A stretch of DNA of 64,000 nt, taken from NCBI GenBank assembly GCA_947650365.1, contig OX393553.1, positions 67,323,716 to 67,387,715 of the forward strand, read 5' to 3'. How positions within the stretch are numbered: position 1 is the stretch's first letter; every line of letters begins with the position of its first letter. The position numbers and the translations under genes were made by a program. Of the stretch, positions 1-10,996 are shown piece by piece. The stretch comes from Chamaelirium japonicum (lineage: Eukaryota; Streptophyta; Magnoliopsida; Liliales; Melanthiaceae). A model generated the notes under the pieces. The model had not been told where the DNA came from, ran no database searches, and saw only the letters and a program-made list of their open reading frames with translations.

Positions 1-844
1 GTGCGGAGATCGGTGCTACCCCCACCATCTTTATCAACAAAAGCCGACGCTACAATCATCGCACAAAGATCGGTGCTACTCCCGCCGAAAAGCCAAGCCG
101 ATGCCACAACCGTCGAGGAAGCCGGAAGAATAAAGAAGCCTTGAAGAAGTAGCCATCGCCGTTCGAGAAGAAGATCGAGTCAAAGCTAAAGCCAAAGCCA
201 ACGCAAGAAGCCAAAGCAGACGCACCGGTAAAGCCCGCGCCAAAGCAACGCACGTGCCAAAGCCAAGCAACTACGTCGGTCACGAGCAAAGCATCACACG
301 TTCTAGCCGATACGACGCAAAGTCCGGAAGAACTAAAGCATCGCAAGTCTCTACCCGTCTACGTTCAAGCACAAGCGCCAAAGCAAAGCAAAAGCCAGAG
401 CCACACCAAAGCAACGCCAAAGCCAAAAGACAAAGCCAAAGCCGACGCCAAAAGCACGATCGACACCGTGAACCGACGATTAAGGACGCCGAGGTCTAGC
501 AAGGATCGAGGAAGACACGAAGACCGAGGAACGAAGCCCAAAACCTCCCTAGCCGAGAAAGCACGAAGCACGAACGGGACAAAAACAAAGGCGGATACTC
601 CTTAGCCTCTCAAAAACCCTCACCCTGTAAAGGCCTCTATCCTGGGCAACCCCTTCAGAGCTCTCGCACGAATACCACGTGGAGACGCGGATCAAAGGGA
701 CCCTCCAGAGGATCTCTCCTACAATCTCCTGATCAAATATTCGCCGCACCCGGACTCGCCACACCTGAGCCCCCGGGGCCCGGCCACTCTGTAATCTCGT
801 GTAATTAGCAATAAAGACGACCCGTATCTTTTTCCGCGCACACA
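1..844 (+). repeat. Partial 5' LTR of the Tat element
   Basis: Position 1 aligns with 24955 of the 3' LTR at a constant offset of 24954 up to position 844, with no indel. My hand count is about 37 mismatches, almost all C/T or G/A. It includes imperfect repeats of a GCCAAA-type hexamer (about 185-450) and a polyadenylation signal AATAAA at 810-815. After 844 the 3' LTR has a further 110 bp that are missing here. Confidence 0.93.
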
Positions 845-850
845 GATTTC

Positions 851-868
851 TGGCACGCCCGGTGGGAC
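851..868 (+). other. Primer binding site of the Tat element
   Basis: The sequence TGGCACGCCCGGTGGGAC lies just inside the 5' LTR, 7 nt after its present end. This position and the TGGCACGCC..GTGGGAC form are typical of Tat-type Gypsy primer binding sites. I did not assign the complementary tRNA. Confidence 0.75.
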
Positions 869-916
869 ATCCTCTCCTTTCATCCGTACGTTTGAAGAAG
901 TTGCTTCAAGTTCGCC

Positions 917-2425
917 ATGGCCGGAACAAACGATAATACGTTTGCTCCAACAAGCCTTTCGCCTATCGTCGAGTCTCCACTACTCCAACATGGCGATCCA
1001 GAAAATCCGGTGGGAGACATTCCCCCAGTGGTACGCGTCTACACTCGGCGTACTCAAACTCTTGCGGACTTTTTCACGCTAGAACATGCTGTCGAAGATG
1101 CTCGCCAAACCGCCAATGAGGCCTCGGTGCACGAAGAAATAAGCCTCGATCCTAGAACTCAAGTCCAGAAATTTGGGGAGGTCCAGCCCCAACCCAGAGC
1201 CCATTCGGGTTCTCCAGCAGACTTTGCACCTCCTTTGCAGGGGGCAAACGTTTGTCACCAAGTAGAAGTGAGTCGGCATGACTACGCCTCCGACGAGGAC
1301 GGCAACGATGCAGGCATACAACATCGAGACGTCTTGCGTCATCATCCTCCATCCGCTCTTCAGCTCCAAGTCATGCAAATGGGTGAACATATGGCACAAA
1401 TCACCCGACTAATGGAGGAAAAGGATCGTCACATCAGCACTTTGCTTCAAAGGCTAGGTGTCAGGGATATTGCGGCATTCAGTCAACAACCTGCTTCTCC
1501 AGTAGCCGCTCTAGCTCTGTCTCCAACTCCCGCTCCTGCAGAAGTTGTTCCGGCAATGCTAGCGACTACTCTTGCACTTTCCTCAGCTCCCGTGCCAGTC
1601 TCGGTGGCCACGCAACCTTCGATGGTAGCAACGATGAATGCCCAGCAAATACAAACATTGGTGGTCGACATGATGCGTTCCCACGACGGTAGTCTACCTC
1701 CGATCACGGCCGCATACTCAAAGCCTTACACCACAAGGATCCAACAACTGCGCTTCCCTACCGGGTTCCAGCCACCAAAGTTCCAGCACTTCGACGGGAA
1801 GGGGAATCCAAGGCAACATATTGCCCACTTTGTCGAAACTTGCAATAACGTCGGCACATACGGCGATGAGATGGTGAAGCAGTTCGTTCGCACCCTCAAA
1901 GGTAATGCTTTTGACTGGTATGTTGATCTTCCTCCAGGATCCATTGACAGCTGGGATCAGATGGAGAGGGAATTCCTTAACCGCTTCTATAGCACTCGGT
2001 GCATCGTTAGCATGACCGAGCTTACTGCCGTCAAGCAAAGGAAGGACGAATCAATAATCGACTACATCGATCGATGGAGAAATCTCGCCCTGAATTCATG
2101 AGACCGCTTGTCTGAAGACTCGGCTATCGAGATGTGTACCCAAGGCATGCACTGGGGCTTACTTTACATCCTCAAGGGGATCAAGCCTCAATCCTTCGAA
2201 GAACTCGCAACTCGAGCCCACGACATGGAGCTCAGCTTAGCAAATCGCGGGGACTCAAAGGCCAAAGACTTCCTGAAGGTGGAGAAGAAAGACAAACCAC
2301 CGGCGCCCAAATCAAAGCAAGTTAACATCACGGACATCACCTCGGCCTCCAAGCCACTCAAAATCAATTGTAAGTCGGATCAGGAAAAAGGAGCTGCCAT
2401 ACCACCGCCTCCACCCCAAAGATAG
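917..2425 (+). pseudogene. gag: gag of the Tat element, interrupted
   Basis: The frame opens at ATG 917 and is read through an in-frame TGA (2099-2101) to a TAG (2423-2425). The first ~270 residues are variable and Ala/Pro-rich. The retrotransposon capsid domain follows (about residues 275-440), with the typical PPKFQHFDGKGNP start, a FDWY segment and an EFLNRFY block. The frame does not change across either stop, so only point mutations break it. Both stops fit C-to-T changes in methylatable contexts. The protein would form the virus-like particle of the retrotransposon; here it can only be made truncated. Confidence 0.88.
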
Positions 2426-5146
2426 TCGAGGATGACTCTTGAAGAGCTTGAGGCCAAAGAATATCAATTTCCAGACTCGGAAGTTTCCTCCATGTTCGAT
2501 CAGCTGCTACAAGAGAAGATGATCGAGCTTCCTCCTTCAAAAAGGCCCGAACAGATGTATCGTGTCAACGATCCACTCTTCTGCAAATACCATCGAGTGG
2601 TTAGCCATCCTATCGAGAAATGTTTCGTCTTCAAAGAAAAGATCAAGACGCTCGCAAAGCAAGGGAAAATTGAGATCGACTCTGGTGACGTCGCGACAGC
2701 AAACATGACGTCCATCACCTTCGGTTTATTTCAGCCAGTACTCATTACTACACACCAGAAAAGGCCCAAGTTGCGCATCAATCGCCAGAGACCAATTACA
2801 AAGTTAGCTCCACGACGGAAAATCTCAAGGCGACAACACTACGCTCCTACGCTCGCTGAGGAAGAAACGTCACTACCCTGGGGGCAACCGTCGCCTACAT
2901 CGGTATCTCGCCCGAACAAAGCCATGTCCCAACAAATTCTCCAAACAAGGTACGAGCAAGGAGACCCGGAGGTCGGTCTGTTAGGCCAGCCCTCAGGTAA
3001 ATTTGACTACTACGTCCTCTACTCCAAACCTTCGCCTGTCTCGATAGAAGAAATCAAACCCACCGGCTGGGGATCAGAAGATGAGCCAGTGGAGTCTCCA
3101 GAGGAGCAAGTCTCCCCGACCCACGAAGAACCTACAGCTGCCACTCCAGACTTTCACCTTGGTGAGGGAGAATCCACTGATGAAGACGCATGGGTCATGC
3201 TACCTCGTAGGCGAAGGCCATGGACGGCTAAGAGTCGCAAGCTAGATCGGGTAACAATAAAGCTCCCTGAACGAAGAACTTATAAAAAGAAAAATAAAGC
3301 TCCAGGAAAGAAGGCATTCAAAGTACCACCAGCGGATCCAGATGATCTCCTCCTGCAAAACCCTCCAGAACCGGCAACATTGCAAGAGTTCTTCCCCGAT
3401 TACTTCCTCTCAGCTCAACAACAGCACAAAGCTTCTTGTTGCATGGTTGAAATCCACATGACACCGGAAGAAGGAGACAAGATCGAGTCTCCTAAAGAGA
3501 GCAACACCGACGACGAGGAGGATGATTCCGACAAAGACAGTGCTACTACCCACGATGAGGCAATCTTACACTTGCCACTCATAGAAGCACTACACCTCCC
3601 AAAGAAGGCTCGCCTAGCAATGGCCGAGGCTTTGGCAGATCCAGACAGCTACAAAAAAAAGAAGAAAGACGTCAAGAAAGCCGAGACCATTATCTCCTGC
3701 AACGCAGCAATAACTTTTTCAGACGAAGATCTGCAGCTCGAGGCACGACTGCACAATCAACCTGTCTATGTCTGGGGATACATCAATGAGAAGCCGCTAA
3801 ATCGAATCCTGTTGGATTGCGGCTCCGCCGTCAATATCATGCCCATCCAAACAATGCGGCAGCTCGGTATTACCACCGACCAGCTCTCACAAAGCCAGCT
3901 GGTCATTCAAGGGTTCAACCAAGGCGGACAGTCCACTGTAGGAATCATCCGTCTAAAACTCTCCATCAGCCAGCTTGACACGATATTTCTCTTTCACATT
4001 ATTGACTGTCAAACATTATATCGCCTCTTGCTAGGAAGACCGTGGCTACATGAAAACGGTGTCGTAGTGTCCACCTGGCACCAATGCCTCAAGTACTACG
4101 AGGAAGGTCTGGAGAAGTGCATCATTGCAGACGACAAGCCATTTAATGAGGCCGAAGCGCACCTCGCTGATGCCAAATTTTACCAAGCAAAGGACCTTAT
4201 TGCAGAAGTCCTTCCAGCTAAAACTCCTCGAACCGAGAAAGTTAAAAAGATGGAGCAGGGTGAAACTCCGCCAACTCCAAATCCAGTGCCACCATCCAAG
4301 GCAATACACGAAGTCAAGGAAGTGCTACCACCAAAACGAAGGATGCGCATCAGCTCCAAGCCAAGATCCACGCAACATACTCCGTTGCCCGTCCGAGCTA
4401 CGACAGTATTGCACCTCACGCCTCAGTGGCTTCGCATAGATGAACGACCATCTTTTGCCTTGCCAAAAGAGATGGTCCAGCCGCTATCGGAGGCTAATGT
4501 CATCACTCTGCAGGAGATGACACTGCCACTACCCAGCCTGATGCAATCTTTAAATCCACCAAAACCCGTTAGTTCCTTCAAATCCAGTCAACTCACATTC
4601 AAAGCAAACGGAAGTTGGGGGAAAAATGCCACCAAGCTGCTATTCAAAGCCGGCTACAACGAGGACAGTGCCGTACATATGAGTACACTCCCGCCAGCTC
4701 CAATACCACACGGGATGACCAAGACTCAAGCCCATTTACTCCAAAGCGGCGAGCAGATCCCACCAAATCGGTAAGGCATCGGTTCCTGTCAAACCCCGAT
4801 GGTCATCAAGATCACATGAGAGAAGACCTTCACCTCTAACTACATTGAGGTGAAGTTGGTAGATGAAGCAGAAGAGGGATCGTCAGCCTCTGACGCACGC
4901 TCCACCAATGTCTTTCATCCCAACACCAAGTTCGCCAAAAGAAGGAAATATCGAGCTCGACGTTGGACCATACCCCAGAAGCAAAAGAAGAGCATCAAAA
5001 ACCAGTCAAGTCAAAATCCTATATCAGTATTCAAAAGACTTGGGCCAATCAGACGAGTAAAGCGAAGGTCAGTATTCGACCGTTTGGGAAAGCCGCCTAC
5101 TGAGGTGAGAAATAACGTTCCCACCCATATCATTCTTCAATACTGA
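2426..5146 (+). pseudogene. gag-pol linker and aspartic protease of the Tat element, interrupted
   Basis: The same frame as gag continues from 2426. The longest open piece is 2432-4774 (780 codons). It holds a long acidic and basic linker and, at about 3760-4110, a retropepsin domain with an LLDCGSAVNIMP active-site block and a closing LLLGRPWLHENG block. A second open piece is 4850-5146. Stops lie at 4772-4774, 4814-4819 and 5144-5146. The frame then shifts by one relative to the RT frame, so a frameshift must lie near 5100-5150. The protease would cut the polyprotein in the particle. Confidence 0.85.
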
Positions 5147-5190
5147 CGACTACACCGATATCATTCTGGTATCTGTTAATCACATTTACC

Positions 5191-6338
5191 GACACTTCTA
5201 CTTCGGACAACGAGTTGCTCGACGCTCCGTCCGTCCTCGAAGAAGGGGGGCAATCTACCGTCGACGATCTGAAGGAAATCAACTTAGGTACACAGGAGGA
5301 TCCTCGACCTACATTCGTAAGTGCACTCCTGACTCCTGAAGAGGAGGCTGCATACATCAAGCTACTCCAAGAATACAAAGATGTCTTCGCATGATCCTAC
5401 AAGAAAATGCCGGGACTTGACCCCAAGATTACAGTACACTAGCTCGCTGTCAGACACGGAGCTAGCGCCATTAAGCAAGGACAAAGACGCTACCGGCCAG
5501 AACTAATACCGCAAATAGAAGGCGAAATCAACAAGCTCATTGAAGCTGGCTTTATCCGAGAAGTTAAATATCCAACGTGGATCTCCAGTGTGGTCCCAGT
5601 CAAGAAGAAGAACGGCCAAATCAGAGTATGCGTGGACTTCAGGGATTTGAACAATGCATGTCCCAAGGATGACTTCCCATTGCCAATCATAGAGTTGATG
5701 GTAGACGCGACAACAGGCCATGAAGCACTAACCTTCATGGATGGATCTTCAGGCTACAACCAGATCCGGATGGCACCCAAAGATGAAGAACTTATGGTAT
5801 TCCGTATGCCAAAAGGGATCTACTACTACAAAGTCATGCCTTTCGGCTTGAAAAATGCAGGAGCTACTTACCAACGAGCCATGCAAAAAAATTTCAACGA
5901 TATCCTTCATCGGAATGTGGAATGCTACGTTGACGATCTCGTGGTAAAATCAAGACAAAAGTCAGCGCACCTTCAAGACCTCGAGCTGATCTTCAAACGG
6001 CTTTGAAGGTACCAGCTCCGCATGAACCCGCTTGAATGCGCATTTGGAGTCTCCTCGGGTAAGTTTCTCGGCTTTGTCGTACGACATCGAGGCATTGAGA
6101 TAGATCAATCCAAAATAGATGCTATTCTCAACATGCCAGTCCCAAAAACAGTGCGAGACCTCAGAGGCCTCCAAGGCCATCTGGCATATATCAGGAGATT
6201 TATCGCCAACTTAGCTGGAAAATGTAGGCCCTTCAGTCGCCTCATGAAGAAAGGAGCACCATTCAAGTGGGATGAAGCTTGTCAGGAAGCCCTCCAAAAC
6301 ATCAGGAATTACTTACTCTAGCCTCCAGTTCTGACAGC
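5191..6338 (+). pseudogene. pol: Reverse transcriptase and start of RNase H, Tat element (left part)
   Basis: RT blocks are clear in frame 1: VPVKKKNGQIRVCVDFRDLN near 5593, GYNQIRMAPKDE, a VMPFGLKNAGATYQR block and the catalytic YVDD near 5927. After RT, EIDQSKIDAI and the RDLRGLQGHLAYIRRFI connection lead into RNase H. Stops at 5392-5394, 5440-5442, 6004-6006 and 6319-6321 interrupt it. The nested Athila-type element cuts the gene directly after 6338, and the gene resumes at 17281 in the matching frame. Confidence 0.9.
6334..6338. repeat. Target-site duplication, left copy (ACAGC)
   Basis: ACAGC lies directly before the left LTR of the nested element and is repeated exactly at 17276-17280 after the right LTR. 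A 5-bp duplication is the usual product of LTR-element integration. Confidence 0.97.
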
Positions 6339-9300
6339 TGCTACAACTTTAAGTAGTCCTAATTAAAGGACTAAAAAGTGCAATTTAACCCCAAGTATAG
6401 GGTGTGTAGCGAAGTAGTAATCTCGGTGAGTCCGAGGTCGATTCCACAGGGACTGAAGGACTAATTGGAACTAGTGTGATGACAGTGCGTGAATGTGAAT
6501 GTAAGTCAGGGTTTTCCACTGAGAGTGGAGCACGAGAAAATGAAACTACGTTACTAAATTAACTAGAACTAAATATTGTAATTAATTAAAGAAGGTTACG
6601 ATGGAAATGAGACTAAGGCATCCGGGTTCAACCTAGTAATATCTTATGTATTCTTTTGATCAATAACTATATATGATGATAGCATGAAAATTAAGTTCGG
6701 ACGCATGCTACAGCGGTCTTTAAGCATTGCACATGCCCGGAGTCGATGTGCAATCAAAAGGACTTGTACACATGCAACGATTTCTAAAGATATGCATATG
6801 TCATACAAACTAATATAAATTGAAGATTATATGACGAGAGACTCGTGAAGCTCGTGTCATCAAGCCACAGGGATTCGCAAGTATTACGTATGCCCGGAGT
6901 CAATACGGAATCAAACAAATTTGCAAGCTAGATGCCATACATCTTAGAATAGTGTCATTCATATAGGATTCAATCATAAGACAATTAAAACATTATTACC
7001 GATCAAAGAAATACATAATAACCACTAGGCATCCCCCATAGCCTTAGCTAGGGGTTTAGCCGTGCATGTTTATAGAATTCGATGTAAAAGCATAACAGCA
7101 CGCAAACTTCATTAATGAAAATACGAAGGTTGCCGAGCGTGGATGACGGCTTCTGGTGATGATGACAACGTGCGATGACGGTGACGACGTCGATGACGAT
7201 GTTCTTCCACGGCAAGGACGATGGAGTACGGCGTGACTTCGGCGAGGATGAAGCGTGGCTCGGAGCTTGGCGGATGGTGGTGGATGATGAAGGTCCGGGG
7301 GTGGTGTTCTGGTGAAGTGCGGGCTGATGGTTTTGGTGGTGGTGGATGATGAAGGTCCGGGGTTTATGGGTTGATGTGGTTCGGGCTAATGGTGGAAGTT
7401 CCGGGTTGGAACGTCCAGGCGGTGTGGTAGATGGTGGTGCTCCGGCCTCCCTCTGATGAAGTTCGGCCCATCTCCCTTTATAGAGAAGAGGGGGTCCGGG
7501 TTAGAAAGAGAACTAAAGGGGAGAGAAGAGAGAGACTTTCGGTAGAGAGAGAAAAGGAAAGAGAGAGCGAAACGGGAAAGATAGAGAGAGACGTACGGAG
7601 CCGATCGGGTCGGGGGATGGTTACAGATCAGGCAAGAGAGAGAGACGGTTAGAGGGAGATAAGGAAGAGCTGGAAGTTCGGGTTTTAGAGAGAGAAAATC
7701 AGAGGCGGGATAGAGAGAGAGCTGAGCGCAGGTGCTGCAGGGCTCTCGGTGCACGGATGGTTGTGATGCGGGCTGCTGGGTCGGTTTAAGGAAAGAGAGA
7801 GATGGAAAGAGAATCCGAGAGAAGCTGGGACAGAATCGCGGGGGTCTCGCGTGCAGATTTTAGAGAGAGAAACAGTAGAGACGGGAGAGAAGAGAGAGGG
7901 TCGTCCGGAGCGAGAGATTCGGTGGGAGAGAGAGAGAATCCCGGAGAGAGAGAGAGGTGGCGATCGGGTAGGGGATGAGAGAGGAACGGCTGTGATCTCA
8001 GGGTAGAGAGAGAAATAGAGGGCGCTGCATGGGTTGGTGAGAGAGAAAGAAACGGGAGAACGCGAGACTGGGCGCATGGGCTGCATGGGTCTCGGTGCTC
8101 GAGCGGCTGTGATGATGCTGGGTGTTCTGCTGCATGGGTGCGGATGGCTGTGATGTCGTTGGAGAGGATAGAGAGGGAGAGCCACGCAGATGGAGCACGG
8201 GCCGGGCTGGGTGCATGGGACGGACAGCTGTGATCACGTGGAGATAGGGAAGAGAGGAGGAGCTGATGGTTTGCATCCATCTGGTTCGGGCCGGGTCTAT
8301 GCACGGGATTGAAGGTCACATGCATGGCTGTGAGTGCTGGGCATATGGATGGCTGTGATTGGATTAGAGAGAGAAAAGAGAACGGGTGGTATCTAATATA
8401 CCCTGGACACGAGAGATACACGATCAGACAGCTGCATGGGTCACGGTTTAGACGGACCTGGGCATTCGGGTTCATGCACGGGTCGCACATGGCTCGGGGA
8501 CGTGCTTGGATATCAAGATGGTCGGATCAGATATTATCAGGTAATTCAGGGTGGCCATGGACTCCGAAAACTCGACCGAAACCCGAATCGCAAAATTGAG
8601 CATGGGTATGCATGGATCTCGGGTTTGTGCGAGGGATTTGCTAAAGGGATTGAATATCGAGGGTTCTCACGACGTACATATTTTGGAGTTGAAATCGGGT
8701 CGGATGCATGGGTGCTATTGGATGGCTGCGATAGGTGCGGTGGTGAAATAAGAGAGAGAGAAGGAAGGACCCGGGTTGTCTGGGTTCAGGTCAAATGGGT
8801 CACGTGGGAAACTTAATCACCATCATCCGGCCGCATCATCAAATCCATCAGCGCTCCTTTGCATTCATGTAGTCATCTTCTGGTGCGGGTCGTGCGTTGC
8901 AGCAGCTTGTTGAAGTCTTCCATTGGCTAGACTCTTTTAAGTACCCTTTTCTTTATCGTTCTTCGGAATAAGCCTCCAAATGAGCTGTGCAACCTCCGTC
9001 GGGGTGCCGTGAGAATATCTGCTTCTTAGTCGTGATGCCCTTGAACTGACTGCATCGAGAACCGGGTCAATTCCCTGAAAATCACACATAAAATGACATC
9101 CATAAGGTTCCAATGTGATTATCGATAAAGATGATAATTTGAACTACCGGACTCCGTATTTTTCATGCATGTATCGTATGAGTGCGAACCAATATACCGT
9201 TATGTCCGTATTTAAGTCTACTATGCATTGGTGCAAAGAAAATGATGCGTTTTACGAGTATATGAAAAGTTTTACGTAGCAAAGTGATGATAATGCAGTC

Positions 9301-9339
9301 AGAAATAAGCGATAAAATGCATTATTTGGAGACTTAACA
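6339..9339 (-). repeat. 3' LTR of the nested element (left copy)
   Basis: This is a 3001-bp LTR, TGCTACAACT to GACTTAACA in + orientation. The middle (about 7480-8760) is purine-rich with many GAGAGA tracts and repeated GGCTGTGAT-like motifs. A TATA-like TCTATAAAGG on the - strand lies at 7475-7484. ORFs inside it are low-complexity and repeat identically in the other LTR, so I do not call them genes. Confidence 0.96.
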
Positions 9340-9352
9340 CACCCCCCAACCA
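9340..9352 (-). other. Polypurine tract of the nested element
   Basis: On the - strand, GGTTGGGGGGTG directly precedes the 3' LTR. This is the expected place and composition for the plus-strand primer. It fixes the transcription direction as right to left. Confidence 0.85.
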
Positions 9353-10996
9353 GCTTTTTGCTAGTCCTCGAGCAAAATAAGCGAGAATTCAATGCAAAGA
9401 TTTTCGATAATAATGCATGATTTCTATCCCCAAAGAGTTTTTTTTTTTATTTTTTTATTTTTATTAAATGATAAAACAACTTAAACAATTTTTTTTTTTT
9501 TTTTTTTTTTACTAATAGAAAGTTTTGATGAATAATTTAAAATACTCAAGACTAGAGATTCTACGGCACAAAGTTTGTAGAGTAGTATTAGCCAATTTCT
9601 AGTTTACCGAGTCATCGATTGAGTTCCGGTTATTAACCCTCCGGTAGGAAATATCAAACTGCATGTACTCGAGTGCTCGGTGATATCTGGACTTAACACG
9701 ACTAGAGCTTTGGTTTTCAAGGATGCATCAATACTAATAAGCACCAAGAACAGTCGAACGACCTTAAACACTGATTCAAAACCCCGCTGTCTGTCCAGGT
9801 TTACGAGAGGTGTAGATGTTCACTTTAATACCATAAGGGCTTTATATGTGATATTCCATGCTTACTCGTGTTTTTACAGCGACGGCTTTCACACTATCTC
9901 CTTTTTTTTTTTTCCTTTTTTTCTTTTTTTTTCTTTTTTTTTTTTTTCCAGGTCTCCTTTTTTAAGGATCTAATTATGTATCCCTTCCTAATTTACACCA
10001 TGGTAGCTGCACTCTGTGCCCATGACACGCTGCCAACGCTCTCATAAGTCAGGTAGCCATCACCATGTTGCTTTTACATTAGATTCACTATGTGTATATA
10101 GGATCATTCTCATAACCCTATACACCATGCTTCACTAATATAGTTGCATGTAAGTTAGGACTTTTACATAACTCAACCCTAGACCTTGTAATAGGTAGCC
10201 CTTTTCGCTGTACCTGGTCTAATCCACTAGTTGCATTTTTTTTTTTTTTTTTTTTCACCCTATCTCTACATAGAGCAAACTAAGTGAACAAGACAGTCGT
10301 GGTTCATCAGGCCTCTAAGTATTATCAGATCAACAACAACCTATCAAACCTAGACTCCAAAGGTGCAAGCCAGATGTGTAGTGAAGTTTTCAAAATACAA
10401 TTAACCTGATATTCCATAAGAATGAATTAATAAAGGGAACTCAACGTCAACACCTTCCGACTAGAACTTAAGCATTTTATAATCTATGTCACTAAGTGCC
10501 ATATAATCCTAACAAGAGTACACAAAATTATACTCCAAAACTTCCAGAGTAGATAATAATTTTTTTTTTTTTTTTTTTTTTTACGAAAAAAATTAAAAAC
10601 AAACAAATTTTATAATCATACACAAGAAAAGAAGTTTTTTTCTTTTTTCTTTTTTTTTTTTTTGAAAAATGAATAAAAGTAATAACTAATATTTGGAAAA
10701 GTGTAAAAATGCACAAAATTGGAATTCATCAGGATTCCCACCCCCCAACCTAAATATGACATTGTCCTCAATGTTTAAAAAAATGATGCACATAATGATA
10801 TTTCATGAAGATTTAAATATAGAAACATGAAGGATATATCATTTTGTAAGGAAGACATGGAGACGGGTTAGAGATTACCTGAAAAGATGATTACACAGAT
10901 TTACACTGCTCTCCAAGGACAGTTACTAGAAAGAAAATAGAATACAGGAAAAACAAAACTAATATACAAGCAAAAGATCTCTAGCAGATATAGAGA
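9353..10996 (-). other. Non-coding 3' region of the nested element
   Basis: About 1.6 kb lies between the gag-protease stop and the polypurine tract. It holds several long T runs on the + strand (near 9490-9510, 9901-9950, 10237-10256, 10561-10582, 10636-10664), which are A runs in the element RNA. I see no trace of RT, RNase H, integrase or envelope-like sequence. An intact Athila element would carry pol here. Confidence 0.8.

Noticed and set aside
7386-8816. Several ORFs of 66-234 codons in the LTRs of the nested element (repeated at 15322-16752)
   Set aside because: They are Ser/Pro/Leu or Arg/Glu-rich translations of GAGAGA tracts, appear identically in both LTRs and have no domain.
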